From an uncultured Brevibacillus sp. (lineage in GTDB: Bacteria; Bacillota; Bacilli; Brevibacillales; Brevibacillaceae), in contig NZ_CANMZW010000010.1 of NCBI RefSeq assembly GCF_947502445.1, positions 1 through 64,000 of the forward strand: 64,000 nucleotides of DNA, in the 5' to 3' direction. Shown here one piece after another: positions 55,365 to 64,000 of the stretch (position 1 is its first letter; the number at the start of each line of letters is the position of its first letter). A program made the translations under genes and the position numbers. A model generated the notes under the pieces. That model did not search any database and had not been told where the DNA came from. It saw only the letters and a program-made list of their open reading frames with translations.

Positions 55365-55447
55365 GACACTCCCTCCAAAAATATGATGTTCATCCGTAGA
55401 AATCTATTTGCTGCTACGAAGGGACGGCCGTTGATTTCACCACCTCC

Positions 55448-55870
55448 CTAAAGTTTACGGCTCTTCGGACGCAGTGTCCACGAGGCGATATTTAATACCG
55501 CATAGAAAAGCGGAAGGATAATATGAAACCCGTACTCACCATAATCATTAGCAAAAGCATGAGATAATGCCGCACCCGTCATTATAAAGAAGATACCAGC
55601 GTGAGCCCATTCTTTCATTCGAGGAAAACCTGGCACGACGAGAGCGATTGCTCCAAGCACCTTCCACATCCCGAGAATGGTCAAAACGTATATGGGGTAA
55701 CCAAGATTCGTCACTAAATCAATGTTTCCTCCATATTGCATTAGTTGACCAATACCACTTAACATAACCGTGGCTACTAGCAAGAATGTGACTGTCCAAT
55801 AAGCAATCCATTTTCCTTTGGGCTTGGTTTCTGCTCGCGAAATGATTTCTGCACTGATCGTCCTGCTCAT
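55448..55870 (-). CDS. DoxX-like small membrane protein
   Basis: 140 aa with four helices: WTVTFLLVATVMLSGIGQLM, LGYPIYVLTILGMWKVLGAIALVV, AGIFFIMTGAALSHAF and IILPLFYAVLNIASW. This fits the DoxX-like family of membrane proteins. The ATG at 55870 follows GGGGGAGA; an earlier in-frame start would overlap the operator. It is first in the operon. Confidence 0.88.
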   Translation of the reverse strand: MSRTISAEIISRAETKPKGKWIAYWTVTFLLVATVMLSGIGQLMQYGGNIDLVTNLGYPIYVLTILGMWKVLGAIALVVPGFPRMKEWAHAGIFFIMTGAALSHAFANDYGEYGFHIILPLFYAVLNIASWTLRPKSRKL

Positions 55871-55909
55871 TCGTCTCCCCCTCATGAACGGATGGCTTGC
55901 CTTCAATTG

Positions 55910-55961
55910 GACACCATTTAGTGTCTATTTGATGATATGACACCATTTAGTGTCCTGTCAA
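55910..55961 (-). promoter_or_regulatory. Promoter and twin operators of the DoxX-ArsR-AHSA1 operon
   Basis: GACACCATTTAGTGTC occurs twice, at 55910-55925 and 55939-55954, 29 bp apart. On the minus strand TTGACA (55956-55961) is followed 18 nt later by TATCAT, so one repeat fills the promoter spacer and the other lies near the transcript start. This is a repressor layout. Confidence 0.75.
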
Positions 55962-56191
55962 CAGCATTTTTTACCTCCACATGAAAATCGTGGTCAATGT
56001 AATCATCCCCTGACCACATACTAAAAAGCCTCGGACTATTAATAACGAAGCTCTTGAAGGGTTATTTGCAAATTATTAAGAATATAAAGAGTAAAAATGA
56101 GGGATAAATTTTTTACAGGCGATTTATTGCGACATATTGCATCAGCTCGATTGATGTTTCTTGGTATATTTGAATACGGAAGAATATGAAA

Positions 56192-56224
56192 AAGTCGACG
56201 GCCCCAAACAAGAACCGTCGACTT
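56192..56224 (-). terminator. Terminator of the dehydrogenase operon
   Basis: AAGTCGACGG/CCGTCGACTT hairpin followed by TTTC on the minus strand. The T-run is short. The rest of 55975-56190 shows no gene. Confidence 0.6.
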
Positions 56225-56237
56225 ACTTTTTATGAGG

Positions 56238-57128
56238 TTATCTAGCCACTGTCGCATTCGCAAGCTCTTCTGTAACTGTGCAAACTGCGGAGGAATCCCA
56301 GCTTCCCTTGCCTTGTGCTTTTGCCGCTTCATACATTTGGGCAACGGTCGAGCCAACCAAAACCGGCACTTGCTGCTCACGAGCAGTTGCCGCGTACAGT
56401 TGCAGATCTTTGTGCATGTGATCCAGCGAAAAGATTGACTTTTCATAGGTGCCATACAAAATATTGGGACCAAATACAGACAGGACACGATTGTGAGCCG
56501 AGCCTTTATCAATAACAGCGGCGAGTTTATGTGGATCGACTCCTGCTTTTGCCCCTACCGTCAGAGCTTCTCCCAATGCAGTCGTAATTACCGCCACGAC
56601 GGAATTGTGGCAAAGCTTGGCGACCTGTCCTGATCCGGATTCACCCAGATAGAAAATCTCTTTCCCGATCAATTGCAGATACGGCATAACCGCCTCAAGC
56701 CTGGACTCATCTCCGCCAACCATGATCGTTAACGTACCTGCCGCAGAGCCTGCGGGTCCTCCGCTCACTGGACAATCAAAATAGTAGATTTGTTTTTCCA
56801 GCGCCAATTGGTTCAATTGCTTGGCTGTTGCTGGATCAATCGTGCTCGTATCGAAAACGTAGCTGCCCTCGGGTAGTGTCTGGTAGAGTCCGTCCTCCCC
56901 AAGCATCACCTGCTGGGCAATCGCTGGACCCGGTAAAGAAGTAAATACGACTCGGGTGACGCATCCTACAGCCTGCGGTGAGGCTACCACATGAGCCCCT
57001 TGCTCACTCGCCCACTGCTGCGCGGCTGGACTTGGATCATATGCGTAAACATGATAGCCCTTTTTCAACAAACTGCCGATCATTCCCTTGCCCATCGCTC
57101 CAATGCCAATGACTCCAATCGCTTCCAT
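56238..57128 (-). CDS. NAD(P)-dependent beta-hydroxyacid dehydrogenase (3-hydroxyisobutyrate/tartronate semialdehyde type)
   Basis: 296 aa. Rossmann motif GVIGIGAMGKGM at the N-terminus, the substrate loop DCPVSGGPAGSAAGTLTIMVGG and the catalytic Lys in SGQVAKLCHN. It reversibly oxidises a beta-hydroxyacid to its semialdehyde. AGGGGGAG precedes the ATG, 26 nt after the aldehyde dehydrogenase gene, so the pair could hand a semialdehyde from one to the other. Confidence 0.88.
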   Translation of the reverse strand: MEAIGVIGIGAMGKGMIGSLLKKGYHVYAYDPSPAAQQWASEQGAHVVASPQAVGCVTRVVFTSLPGPAIAQQVMLGEDGLYQTLPEGSYVFDTSTIDPATAKQLNQLALEKQIYYFDCPVSGGPAGSAAGTLTIMVGGDESRLEAVMPYLQLIGKEIFYLGESGSGQVAKLCHNSVVAVITTALGEALTVGAKAGVDPHKLAAVIDKGSAHNRVLSVFGPNILYGTYEKSIFSLDHMHKDLQLYAATAREQQVPVLVGSTVAQMYEAAKAQGKGSWDSSAVCTVTEELANATVAR

Positions 57129-57154
57129 ACTTGCTCCCCCTACTCTCTACAGGC

Positions 57155-58606
57155 TTATGCGCGAATATAGACCGTTTTGGTCTCGATGTAGAAATCGAGC
57201 GCCGACTCCCCTTGCTCTCTCGGACCCAGACCAGATATCTTTTTGCCGCCAAACGGGAATTGCGATTCAAAATGCGTAGAAGGCATATTGACGTGCGTCA
57301 CACCTGATTGGATACCCTTTACAAATTGGAAGGCCTTTTGTAAGTCGTTGGTGAAGATCGTGGATGACAAGCCAAACTCTACTTGGTTTGCGATCTCCAT
57401 GGCGTGCTCGAACGATTCCACATCGATGACCGCGATAACAGGAGCAAAAATTTCTTCCTTGGCAATTGTCATCTCTTGGGTCACTCCGGTAAAGACCGTT
57501 GGCGCAACGAAATAGCCATTTGCCAGGTCTCCGTCGACCAGACGCTTACCGCCGCATTCCAGCACGCCGCCTTCTTCGATCCCTTTTTGCACATAGTGGA
57601 GATACAGGTTTAGCTGATGCTCGTCAACGACTGGTCCGTTATTGCTCTCTGGATCAAAGCCATCACCGATCTTCATGCTCTTCGCCCGTTCGATTAATTT
57701 GGCTTTCACCTGTTCGGCTACCTCGGGAACTACCAGTACACGGCTCGTACCTGTACAACGCTGTCCATTGTCAAAAAAGCCGCTGGTGACGATACAATCG
57801 ATAGCCAAATCGATGTCTGCATCTGCCAAAATAATCGCCGGGTTTTTTCCACCCATTTCTGCTTGAATCTTGCCGCCTCGCGCACCTACAGCTTGTCCCA
57901 ATGACAGGCCAACTTCGGAGGAGCCTGTAAAGGAAATTCCTTTGATCAACGGATTATTCGCTAGCTCATCGCCGATAACTGAGCCGGGTCCCGTCACCAG
58001 ATTGACGACTCCTGCAGGAACTCCCGCTTCGATCAGCAGCTCAACCAGCTTTACACTGATAAGCGAAGTGTTGCTCGCTGGTTTAAAAACGACCGTGTTG
58101 CCCGCAATGATCGCCGGAACGATCTTCCACAAGCCGATTCCCAATGGAAAGTTCCATGGTGCGATGATCGCAAAAACGCCAATTGGTTCACGTACTGTAT
58201 AGCCAATGACTCGTTCATCAAAGGAAGGTACGGTTTGTCCAGTCAAACGAGTAGCCTCGCCTGTCAGCTGCTTCATCGATGTAATCGTTTTATTCACTTC
58301 ACCGCGAGCTTCCCGCAATGTTTTTCCTACCTCACGGGTGATCGTTTCTGCCAATTCTTCTTTGTGCTTTTCTAAGAGTTGTATTAACGAGAACAGAAAC
58401 TCGCCGCGCAAAGGTGCCGGCGTTTTTGACCACTTGTCAAAAGCACTCGCAGCAGCTTCAATCGCTACACGCGCATCTGCCCCATCCGATTTTTGAAAGT
58501 AACCGAGAACCTCAGCTGTTTGTGCAGGGTTGGTACTCGCAAATACTTGACCTGTATGGCTCGCTACCCATTCTCCATTCATATAGTTCTGGTATGTCGC
58601 TGTCAT
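57155..58606 (-). CDS. Aldehyde dehydrogenase (semialdehyde dehydrogenase type)
   Basis: 483 aa. APWNFPLGIGLWKIVPAIIAGNT, the base in AEMGGKNPAI, the catalytic Cys in NGQRCTGTSR and EEIFAPVIAV. It resembles B. subtilis YcbD-like 2-oxoglutarate semialdehyde dehydrogenases. The ATG at 58606 follows AGGTGGGGG. It is the first gene of the operon with the hydroxyacid dehydrogenase and diverges from the PucR-type regulator, its likely controller. Confidence 0.88.
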   Translation of the reverse strand: MTATYQNYMNGEWVASHTGQVFASTNPAQTAEVLGYFQKSDGADARVAIEAAASAFDKWSKTPAPLRGEFLFSLIQLLEKHKEELAETITREVGKTLREARGEVNKTITSMKQLTGEATRLTGQTVPSFDERVIGYTVREPIGVFAIIAPWNFPLGIGLWKIVPAIIAGNTVVFKPASNTSLISVKLVELLIEAGVPAGVVNLVTGPGSVIGDELANNPLIKGISFTGSSEVGLSLGQAVGARGGKIQAEMGGKNPAIILADADIDLAIDCIVTSGFFDNGQRCTGTSRVLVVPEVAEQVKAKLIERAKSMKIGDGFDPESNNGPVVDEHQLNLYLHYVQKGIEEGGVLECGGKRLVDGDLANGYFVAPTVFTGVTQEMTIAKEEIFAPVIAVIDVESFEHAMEIANQVEFGLSSTIFTNDLQKAFQFVKGIQSGVTHVNMPSTHFESQFPFGGKKISGLGPREQGESALDFYIETKTVYIRA

Positions 58607-58675
58607 ATAATCCCCCACCTACTCTTTGGTCTTATAAGAGTATTGTATAAATTCAAAATACTACTTACAATGTGG

Positions 58676-58707
58676 GTACACACATAGAATCACTTTTATT
58701 TATGTGT
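58676..58707. promoter_or_regulatory. Inverted repeat in the divergent promoter region
   Basis: ACACATA and TATGTGT arms are 14 nt apart (about 58680-58707), between the aldehyde dehydrogenase and regulator genes. A possible binding site of the PucR-type regulator. Confidence 0.4.
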
Positions 58708-58732
58708 ATCTCTCTATAAGGCGGGGAATAAC

Positions 58733-60865
58733 TTGAATGCATTTGATTACTTGTTATCCAAGCTGCACCAATACTTTGCGGGCACTTCATTCGCCATATG
58801 GGTACAAGGCTCGCGTGATCGCCATCTCCAGCTTTCTTATTTATCCGTACCAAAGGAGGAAGCTGACAGCATCCATACACACAAGCCTGACGAAGTGTCT
58901 GTTCATGCAGGTGTAGATCGTTATCTTTATGAAGAACAAGCAGACCTCTGCTATATCCGCTTCTTTTTTTCCGAGGAAGGACAAGCAGTCGTCGTGCGGG
59001 AAAAATCCGAATCCTCCCCTGTTTCTCTTACCTCTGAGCAATGGGAAATTCTTTGGCTTGCCTTTCACTTATTCGTAGCAGAAGAAATGATCGAGTCCAA
59101 AAGTCAGGAATGGACCAAGCTCTTGCAAGGCATCCATTCGATTTCTGCGACATTGGATGTGGAAAGCATCATTCGCGATATTATCGGTAATGCACTGGCG
59201 GTAATTCCCGCCGCAGATGCGGGGCTGCTGCACCTGTATGATGCCGACATTGATCGGCTCGTCCCTAAAGCAACTGTCGGCTTTCATGACACTGTTTATC
59301 GTAACTTTAAATTGCGCATCGGCGAATCGATTGCAGGCAAGGTTTTTCAGGATGGACAGCCAAGAATGTATCGTACCCATCCTGAAACCTCCCAGGCTAT
59401 GATCGATTTGTCTCAAGACAACTTTGACTCGCTGAATGACGCGAAAGCACTGCATAGCTTGACTGGACTCTTATGCGTACCCATCTCTTTGGAACAAAAG
59501 CGGATCGGCGTTCTAGTTCTGCATCAATTTCATCAGGAAAATGTGTTTTCCAACTACGATCTTGCCCTCCTTCAGGGCTTTGCTGATCAGACCTCCATCG
59601 CTCTGCAAAATGCGAGACTTTATGCGGAATCACGTGAGGCCTATCAAAACTTGGCCGCAATTAGTGAGCAGCTGCGAGTGAAGCATGATGATTTGGTCAA
59701 ACGTAACAAAATACACGAGTCCATCAAACAGCTGTCTCTGCAAAATAAAGGTACGGAGACGATTGTGAAAGCACTCGGCAGAATGACTGCCAAACAGATC
59801 TTTTTTGCTGATTGGCTGGAGCAGCGGTATTATCCAGCGGACAGTCCGATCCTGTTTAGCTGGGATGAGCTGTCTGCCTTGCTCGCGGGCAAAAGACACC
59901 CAATCCTCGTCCAGTTATTTTCTGGTCAGAAAGATCGCCAGCAGTCATGCTACGTATATCCGCTAACAAACGGCAGTGTTTTTCTCGGTTGTCTCATTAT
60001 TTTAATCAAGGAGCGTCATCTATCTGAGCTGGAGCGTGTGACAATCGAGCAAGGAAGTGCAGTCCTTACCCTTGATTTGGTGAAAAAACAATCACTCAGC
60101 TCCGTTATGTACAAGCGTGCTCATGACATTTTTCAAGAGCTGATCGTCAGCAAAGGCAGCGAGCTATTCGAACGCGCGCGAGGATTCGGACTTTCGCCAC
60201 ATGGAGACTATTGGGTCATCTATGCGTATTTAAGTCGTTCGCACGATCTGTCTCTGCTCGAAGCCAACATTCACAGGCTCGTTACGCGTTGGAAATGGGA
60301 CTTTGCGAGCAGCCAGGTTCTAATCTACGGATTTCATAACCACGCTACCATTCTATTGACGCCATCTAGTTCGCTAGAGGTAAAGGAAGTGATCGAACGT
60401 CTCTCTGATGCCGTTCAAGAATGGGAGCTAGAAAAAGAAGTATCCCTCGCCATAGGGGCAGGAAGTGTCGTCTCTGACTTGGAGCAGATTGGAAAGAGCT
60501 TTGAGGAAGCCAAAAAAGCAGCACATTATTTGGCGAATCGAGGTCGGTCAGGTGTTGTGCGTTATAGCGATCTGGGTATAAATCGCTTGATCCTTAATCA
60601 ATCTCAGGAAGATATTGACGCATTCATTCGCGATGTCTTTGAGCCGCTTTGGGAAGGACAGGAAAAGTATCAGGAGCTTGAGCACACACTGCTTACGTAT
60701 ATGAGATGCAGTCAGTCCCCTCAGCAAGCAGCTCGCGAATTGCACATCCACGTCAATACCTTGTACCAGCGTTTAAAACGTATTGAAGAGCTGCTTGCCA
60801 TCGATCTGCACCAGCCGGCAGATTTGTTGAAGGTGCAGCTAGCCTGCCATTTGCGTCAGGAGTGA
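58733..60865 (+). CDS. GAF-domain PucR/CdaR-family transcriptional regulator
   Basis: 710 aa. An N-terminal region of unknown type is followed by a GAF domain at about 130-305 (HSISATLDVESIIRDIIGNALAVIPAADAGLLHLYD) and a GGDEF-like CdaR middle domain (EVSLAIGAGSVVSDLEQIGKSFEEAKKAA). The C-terminal PucR HTH reads CSQSPQQAARELHIHVNTLYQRLKRIEEL. The start is a TTG after GGCGGGG. It probably controls the divergent dehydrogenase operon in response to a small metabolite. Confidence 0.88.
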   Translation: MNAFDYLLSKLHQYFAGTSFAIWVQGSRDRHLQLSYLSVPKEEADSIHTHKPDEVSVHAGVDRYLYEEQADLCYIRFFFSEEGQAVVVREKSESSPVSLTSEQWEILWLAFHLFVAEEMIESKSQEWTKLLQGIHSISATLDVESIIRDIIGNALAVIPAADAGLLHLYDADIDRLVPKATVGFHDTVYRNFKLRIGESIAGKVFQDGQPRMYRTHPETSQAMIDLSQDNFDSLNDAKALHSLTGLLCVPISLEQKRIGVLVLHQFHQENVFSNYDLALLQGFADQTSIALQNARLYAESREAYQNLAAISEQLRVKHDDLVKRNKIHESIKQLSLQNKGTETIVKALGRMTAKQIFFADWLEQRYYPADSPILFSWDELSALLAGKRHPILVQLFSGQKDRQQSCYVYPLTNGSVFLGCLIILIKERHLSELERVTIEQGSAVLTLDLVKKQSLSSVMYKRAHDIFQELIVSKGSELFERARGFGLSPHGDYWVIYAYLSRSHDLSLLEANIHRLVTRWKWDFASSQVLIYGFHNHATILLTPSSSLEVKEVIERLSDAVQEWELEKEVSLAIGAGSVVSDLEQIGKSFEEAKKAAHYLANRGRSGVVRYSDLGINRLILNQSQEDIDAFIRDVFEPLWEGQEKYQELEHTLLTYMRCSQSPQQAARELHIHVNTLYQRLKRIEELLAIDLHQPADLLKVQLACHLRQE

Positions 60866-60888
60866 AGCCTGTGTGCTTCTACACATAG

Positions 60889-60929
60889 AAAACCAGCTTA
60901 AAACAACAAGATGTTTTAAACTGGTTTCT
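60889..60929. terminator. Bidirectional terminator
   Basis: AAACCAGCTTAAAACA pairs with TGTTTTAAACTGGTTT (one mismatch). It lies between the convergent regulator and acyl-CoA synthetase genes. Confidence 0.65.
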
Positions 60930-60939
60930 TTATCATTCG

Positions 60940-62439
60940 CTATTCCTTTCGCAGTGAACGGCGCAAAATTTTACCGGTACTGTTTTTCGGCAGCTCGGTT
61001 ACAATTTCTACTTGCCGGGGTACTTTGTATTTGGCCAGTTTGTCCTGACAAAAGGATACGATTTCTTCCCCAGAAACCGCAACCTCCTTCAGAGCGACGA
61101 ACGCTTTGACCGCCTCGCCATGCACCTCGTCCGGGATGCCGATTACAGCCGCTTCGATAATCGCCGGATGCTGGTAGAGCACTTCTTCTACCTCGCGCGG
61201 ATAGACATTGTAGCCATCTACCAAAATCATATCTTTTTTCCGGTCGACAATATATATATAGCCCTCTTCATCCATCCGTGCCAAATCTCCGGTATAGAGC
61301 CAGCCGTCCTTGAGAGCGGCACTCGTCTCTTCTGGCAATCCGAGGTATCCGATCATGACATTTGGTCCCTTGACGACGAGCTCGCCTACTTCTCCACAAG
61401 GCAGCTCGTTCCCCTCGGGATCAAGAATCTTGTTTGTGACGCCAGATATATTAACCCCGATCGAGCCTGGCTTACGTGTTCCTCGCAGCGGATTAAATGC
61501 TGTAGCCGGTGCAGCTTCAGACAGACCATACCCTTCCAGAATGATCTTTTCATACTTGGCTTCGAATTTATGGAGCAGCTCTACTGGCATCGCAGCACCA
61601 CCAGAGCAGCACAGTCGGATAGATGCGAGGTCTTCTTTTGTTGCCGTAGGAACCTGAAGCATGTAGTTGTACATCGTAGGCACACCGGCAAAGCAAGTCG
61701 CTTTTTGTTCACGGATGGTGTTGATTACCTCTACAGGGTGGAATCTCGGTATGATCAACATGGTTGCACCGTACCGCACAGGGCCATTCAGGCAGACGGT
61801 CATACAAAACACGTGGAACATCGGTAAGACTGAGACCATTCGATCCTGTGGGGTCAGCTCAAAAAGGATGCCCATTGCTTCTGCATTTGAAGCCATATTG
61901 CGGTGGGAGAGCATTGCTCCTTTTGGCTGGCCAGTCGTACCAGAGGTGTACAGGATGACGGCGAGATCGTCCTCTCCCATCTCTGGCGAGGTGAAGTCCG
62001 TCTCCTTTTCCAGAATGATCTGATCGATGCTCAGCTCGTCGCCTACTGGCTCCGTGTAGATGAACAGTTCCAAGTCTTGCAGGTCTCCCTTGACTGATGA
62101 CACAACTGGTTCCAGGGCAGCCAAGGCGATAATCGCTTTTGTCTTGCTATTTGCCAAAATAAAGCTGATTTCTCTAGGTGTGTAGATGGGATTCATCGGT
62201 ACCACTGCCGCACCCACTCGTAAAATGGCGTAGTAAGCGCTTACAAATTGTGGGCGGTTATCCATCAGCAAAGCAACAGAGTCACCTTTTCCGATTCCGC
62301 GTTTGGCAAGTCCTGCAGCCAAATAATCAACCTGCTGGTCTAATTCAGCGTAAGTTGTGGCCTCCCCCAAAAATATGTAAGCGGGATGGTCCGGGAAGTT
62401 TTGAGCGCTTTGCTTCAGATTTTCATTTAAATGATACAT
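60940..62439 (-). CDS. Long-chain fatty-acid/acyl-CoA synthetase (AMP-forming)
   Basis: 499 aa. The P-loop-like motif LYTSGTTGQPKGAMLSH, EGYGLSEAAPATAFNP, the YTGDLARMDEEGYIYIVDRKKDMI region and the terminal PKNSTGKILRR with the catalytic Lys. It activates a carboxylic acid to acyl-CoA using ATP. The ATG at 62439 follows AAGGGGGTAG; the frame stays open to 62472. The exact acid is unknown; the MFS carrier upstream in the same direction could supply it. Confidence 0.9.
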   Translation of the reverse strand: MYHLNENLKQSAQNFPDHPAYIFLGEATTYAELDQQVDYLAAGLAKRGIGKGDSVALLMDNRPQFVSAYYAILRVGAAVVPMNPIYTPREISFILANSKTKAIIALAALEPVVSSVKGDLQDLELFIYTEPVGDELSIDQIILEKETDFTSPEMGEDDLAVILYTSGTTGQPKGAMLSHRNMASNAEAMGILFELTPQDRMVSVLPMFHVFCMTVCLNGPVRYGATMLIIPRFHPVEVINTIREQKATCFAGVPTMYNYMLQVPTATKEDLASIRLCCSGGAAMPVELLHKFEAKYEKIILEGYGLSEAAPATAFNPLRGTRKPGSIGVNISGVTNKILDPEGNELPCGEVGELVVKGPNVMIGYLGLPEETSAALKDGWLYTGDLARMDEEGYIYIVDRKKDMILVDGYNVYPREVEEVLYQHPAIIEAAVIGIPDEVHGEAVKAFVALKEVAVSGEEIVSFCQDKLAKYKVPRQVEIVTELPKNSTGKILRRSLRKE

Positions 62440-62529
62440 CACACATCTACCCCCTTTTGGAAATTGTAACATTTGAAATAATCAGGATAAAGCATTTCTT
62501 TCCAAAAAGAAGGAATTTGTCATTTTTTG

Positions 62530-63789
62530 CTAGGAAGCATTCGGAATGGTTGGCGATAAATTATTTTTTTGCTCATTTCGCTTCGCAAACATCAGGAATA
62601 TTGCGCCACATCCAGCGAAAATGATTGCGTTTACGATCATGGCATTGCCAAAGCCCGTTCCTACATCACCTGCTGCTTGAACAATCGAGCCTGTAACAAG
62701 CGGAGAAATGATTCCTGCCAAGGTCACCAGACTGGACAAAACCCCAACAAGCAAACCCGTTCGCTCCGGCAAAAGACTGCTGACAATAACCGATGCGGCT
62801 GTACCGACCGAAAAGGCAAATCCTTTACCAAGGCAAAGAGCAATAAGTACGAGAGCGGTTGATTGCAGGAACGGCACCGCGAAGAAACACAGCCCCCCCA
62901 AAATAATAGAGGTTCCGCCGATAAACACATAGGACTTGCGATAACTACGATGTTTTTTATACAACCGATCACCCATCCAGGAAATGAAAATGGTCATCAA
63001 GCCAGCGAGTAAGCCTGTTCCTGCGATTGCATAGGCCATTTGTTGATTTGTTAATTCGATTACCTTGACCAGATAAACGGGCTCCCATACCGCAGCAAAC
63101 GTCGTACCCCAAATTTGAGCGAAATAGATGAGAAAGCAAAGAATAAAAGTGGATGACAGCAGGACTCCAGATATGTCGGACCATTTCGCTTTTGGAAGTG
63201 ACGGTGCTTCTGTTTTCGTAGGTGTGATACTGATTTGCGGTCTTTCCTTCCCAATCACAAGCCAAATAATCAACCAGATCAAGCTGAGTGCGCCCATGAA
63301 TGCCCAGGCAAAGCGCCAACCGTTAGAATCAATTAACGAAACGAGCAATGGTGCTGAAGCGACGGCCCCGACGAATGCGCCAAAGTTAACTGTGGAGTAG
63401 ACGAGACCACGCTTTTCTTCAGGAAACCATTTGTTTAAGTGACTGACGACAGTCGCCCAGAATGGACCTTCGCCAATACCTAAGAGCACCCGCGCCAGCA
63501 CCAGCATCGGCAAGCCCGCAATCACGTAAGCGCCAAACTGGATGACCGTCCAGGAAATCGCCATGATCGCCAGCATTTTTTTCGTACCGATTCGATCAGA
63601 TAGGGCCGCTCCCAGAATCCCTGCGATCGAGAAGAACCAGAAGAAGCTGCTTCCCACCAGGCCCCATTCCTTTTGTGTCAGAGAAAATTCCTCCATGATC
63701 GGAACAGCCGAATAGCCTGCAATCGTTTTGTCTGCGTAGTTAATCATGTATAGCACAAAAAGCATTAGCATCGTAATTCTGGCCATCAT
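62530..63789 (-). CDS. MFS transporter, anion:cation symporter type
   Basis: 419 aa, 12 helices. MLFVLYMINYADKTIAGYSAVPIMEEF, SDRIGTKKMLAIMA, GIGEGPFWATVVSHLNKWFPEEKRG and WMGDRLYKKHRSYRK are typical of the ACS family (galactarate, glucarate, phthalate carriers). The ATG at 63789 follows TGGAGTGA. A sugar diacid or aromatic acid substrate would fit the nearby semialdehyde enzymes, but this is inferred. Confidence 0.88.
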   Translation of the reverse strand: MMARITMLMLFVLYMINYADKTIAGYSAVPIMEEFSLTQKEWGLVGSSFFWFFSIAGILGAALSDRIGTKKMLAIMAISWTVIQFGAYVIAGLPMLVLARVLLGIGEGPFWATVVSHLNKWFPEEKRGLVYSTVNFGAFVGAVASAPLLVSLIDSNGWRFAWAFMGALSLIWLIIWLVIGKERPQISITPTKTEAPSLPKAKWSDISGVLLSSTFILCFLIYFAQIWGTTFAAVWEPVYLVKVIELTNQQMAYAIAGTGLLAGLMTIFISWMGDRLYKKHRSYRKSYVFIGGTSIILGGLCFFAVPFLQSTALVLIALCLGKGFAFSVGTAASVIVSSLLPERTGLLVGVLSSLVTLAGIISPLVTGSIVQAAGDVGTGFGNAMIVNAIIFAGCGAIFLMFAKRNEQKNNLSPTIPNAS

Positions 63790-63853
63790 GCGTATCACTC
63801 CATTCGTTAACAAGGTATCAATCAGACACGGGAAAAAATGATTTCTTTCGCAC

Positions 63854-63943
63854 CTATGGCCGGCTCCATTTTCGCAGACAAGCTGTCAGCTGTTCCTGTG
63901 TGATCAGTGAGAAAGGTCTTTCTAACGTTTCATGCTGCAGCAT
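63854..63943 (-). CDS. Possible 29-aa leader ORF
   Basis: GGGAGGTG lies 10 nt before an ATG that opens MLQHETLERPFSLITQEQLT and nine more residues. It lies 64 nt upstream of the MFS transporter start. It could be a leader peptide, the stump of a broken gene, or chance. The remainder to 64000 has no recognisable gene. Confidence 0.3.
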   Translation of the reverse strand: MLQHETLERPFSLITQEQLTACLRKWSRP

Positions 63944-64000
63944 CTGTGACAATCACCTCCCTTCTTTGGACTACCCCTGTTTTCGCCAGCCCCTTTTTGT

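Noticed and set aside
56039-56512. 157-codon minus-strand frame overlapping the hydroxyacid dehydrogenase
   Set aside because: It lies mostly in another frame of a well-supported gene, is rich in rare residues and runs through the terminator.

Overview
The window reads as chromosomal DNA of a low-to-mid GC, spore-forming Firmicute, most likely Brevibacillus or a close Paenibacillaceae relative. The reasons are strong Shine-Dalgarno sequences (AGGAGG type), frequent TTG/GTG starts, SigA-type and sigma-54 promoters, a remnant of a Ger(x)C spore germination gene, and a B. subtilis YrhE/YjgC-type formate dehydrogenase next to DUF1641. The genus is an inference from gene content. I saw no rRNA, tRNA, CRISPR array or intact insertion sequence.

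Layout. 1-2.2 kb: an esterase, then a decayed stretch with a probable group II intron remnant, a gene fragment and a small membrane protein. 2.4-8.3 kb: a sensor kinase with an extracytoplasmic binding domain, a sigma-54 activator and an orphan TAXI-type binding lipoprotein form an operon; next to it is an MHS-family transporter with a near-perfect sigma-54 promoter. 8.5-13.9 kb: an erythromycin-esterase-like protein, then a response regulator, kinase and S41 protease in a row. 14.0-33.1 kb: a 19-kb block on the minus strand for peptide uptake and breakdown. It has two peptide-binding lipoproteins, a full Dpp/Opp ABC transporter, two M19 dipeptidases, an M29 aminopeptidase, an S9 peptidase, three S12 serine hydrolases, a class A beta-lactamase-like hydrolase and a MerR regulator with its own classic 19-bp-spacer promoter. 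None of the hydrolases has a visible signal peptide, so the logic appears to be import followed by cytosolic hydrolysis.

33.3-35.3 kb: a C39-like peptidase, a NADAR protein and a DUF1963 protein. 35.4-44.4 kb: an agmatine/putrescine catabolic regulon made of a sigma-54 activator, a lipoyl-like 85-aa protein, putrescine aminotransferase, aldehyde dehydrogenase, agmatinase and a PuuP-like importer. Two sigma-54 promoters in this region share a conserved 34-bp dyad, the likely activator binding site. 44.5-45.3 kb: decayed Ger(x)C and AbrB-family membrane protein genes. 45.3-50.5 kb: a GNAT acetyltransferase and the formate dehydrogenase - DUF1641 - DUF2294 operon, whose leader RNA carries an intrinsic terminator just before the ribosome binding site.

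50.6-54.4 kb: SUKH/DUF4304 immunity-like genes and a hydrolase. 54.6-56.0 kb: a DoxX - ArsR - AHSA1 operon with two identical 16-bp operator repeats. 56.2-64 kb: a 3-hydroxyisobutyrate dehydrogenase-like enzyme and an aldehyde dehydrogenase, divergent from a GAF/PucR regulator, then an acyl-CoA synthetase and an MFS transporter.

The strongest candidates for something new are the cytosolic peptide-degradation island (with a 36-codon ORF translationally coupled to dppB), the sigma-54 putrescine regulon with its shared dyad, the orphan TAXI protein paired with a kinase, and the formate dehydrogenase leader.
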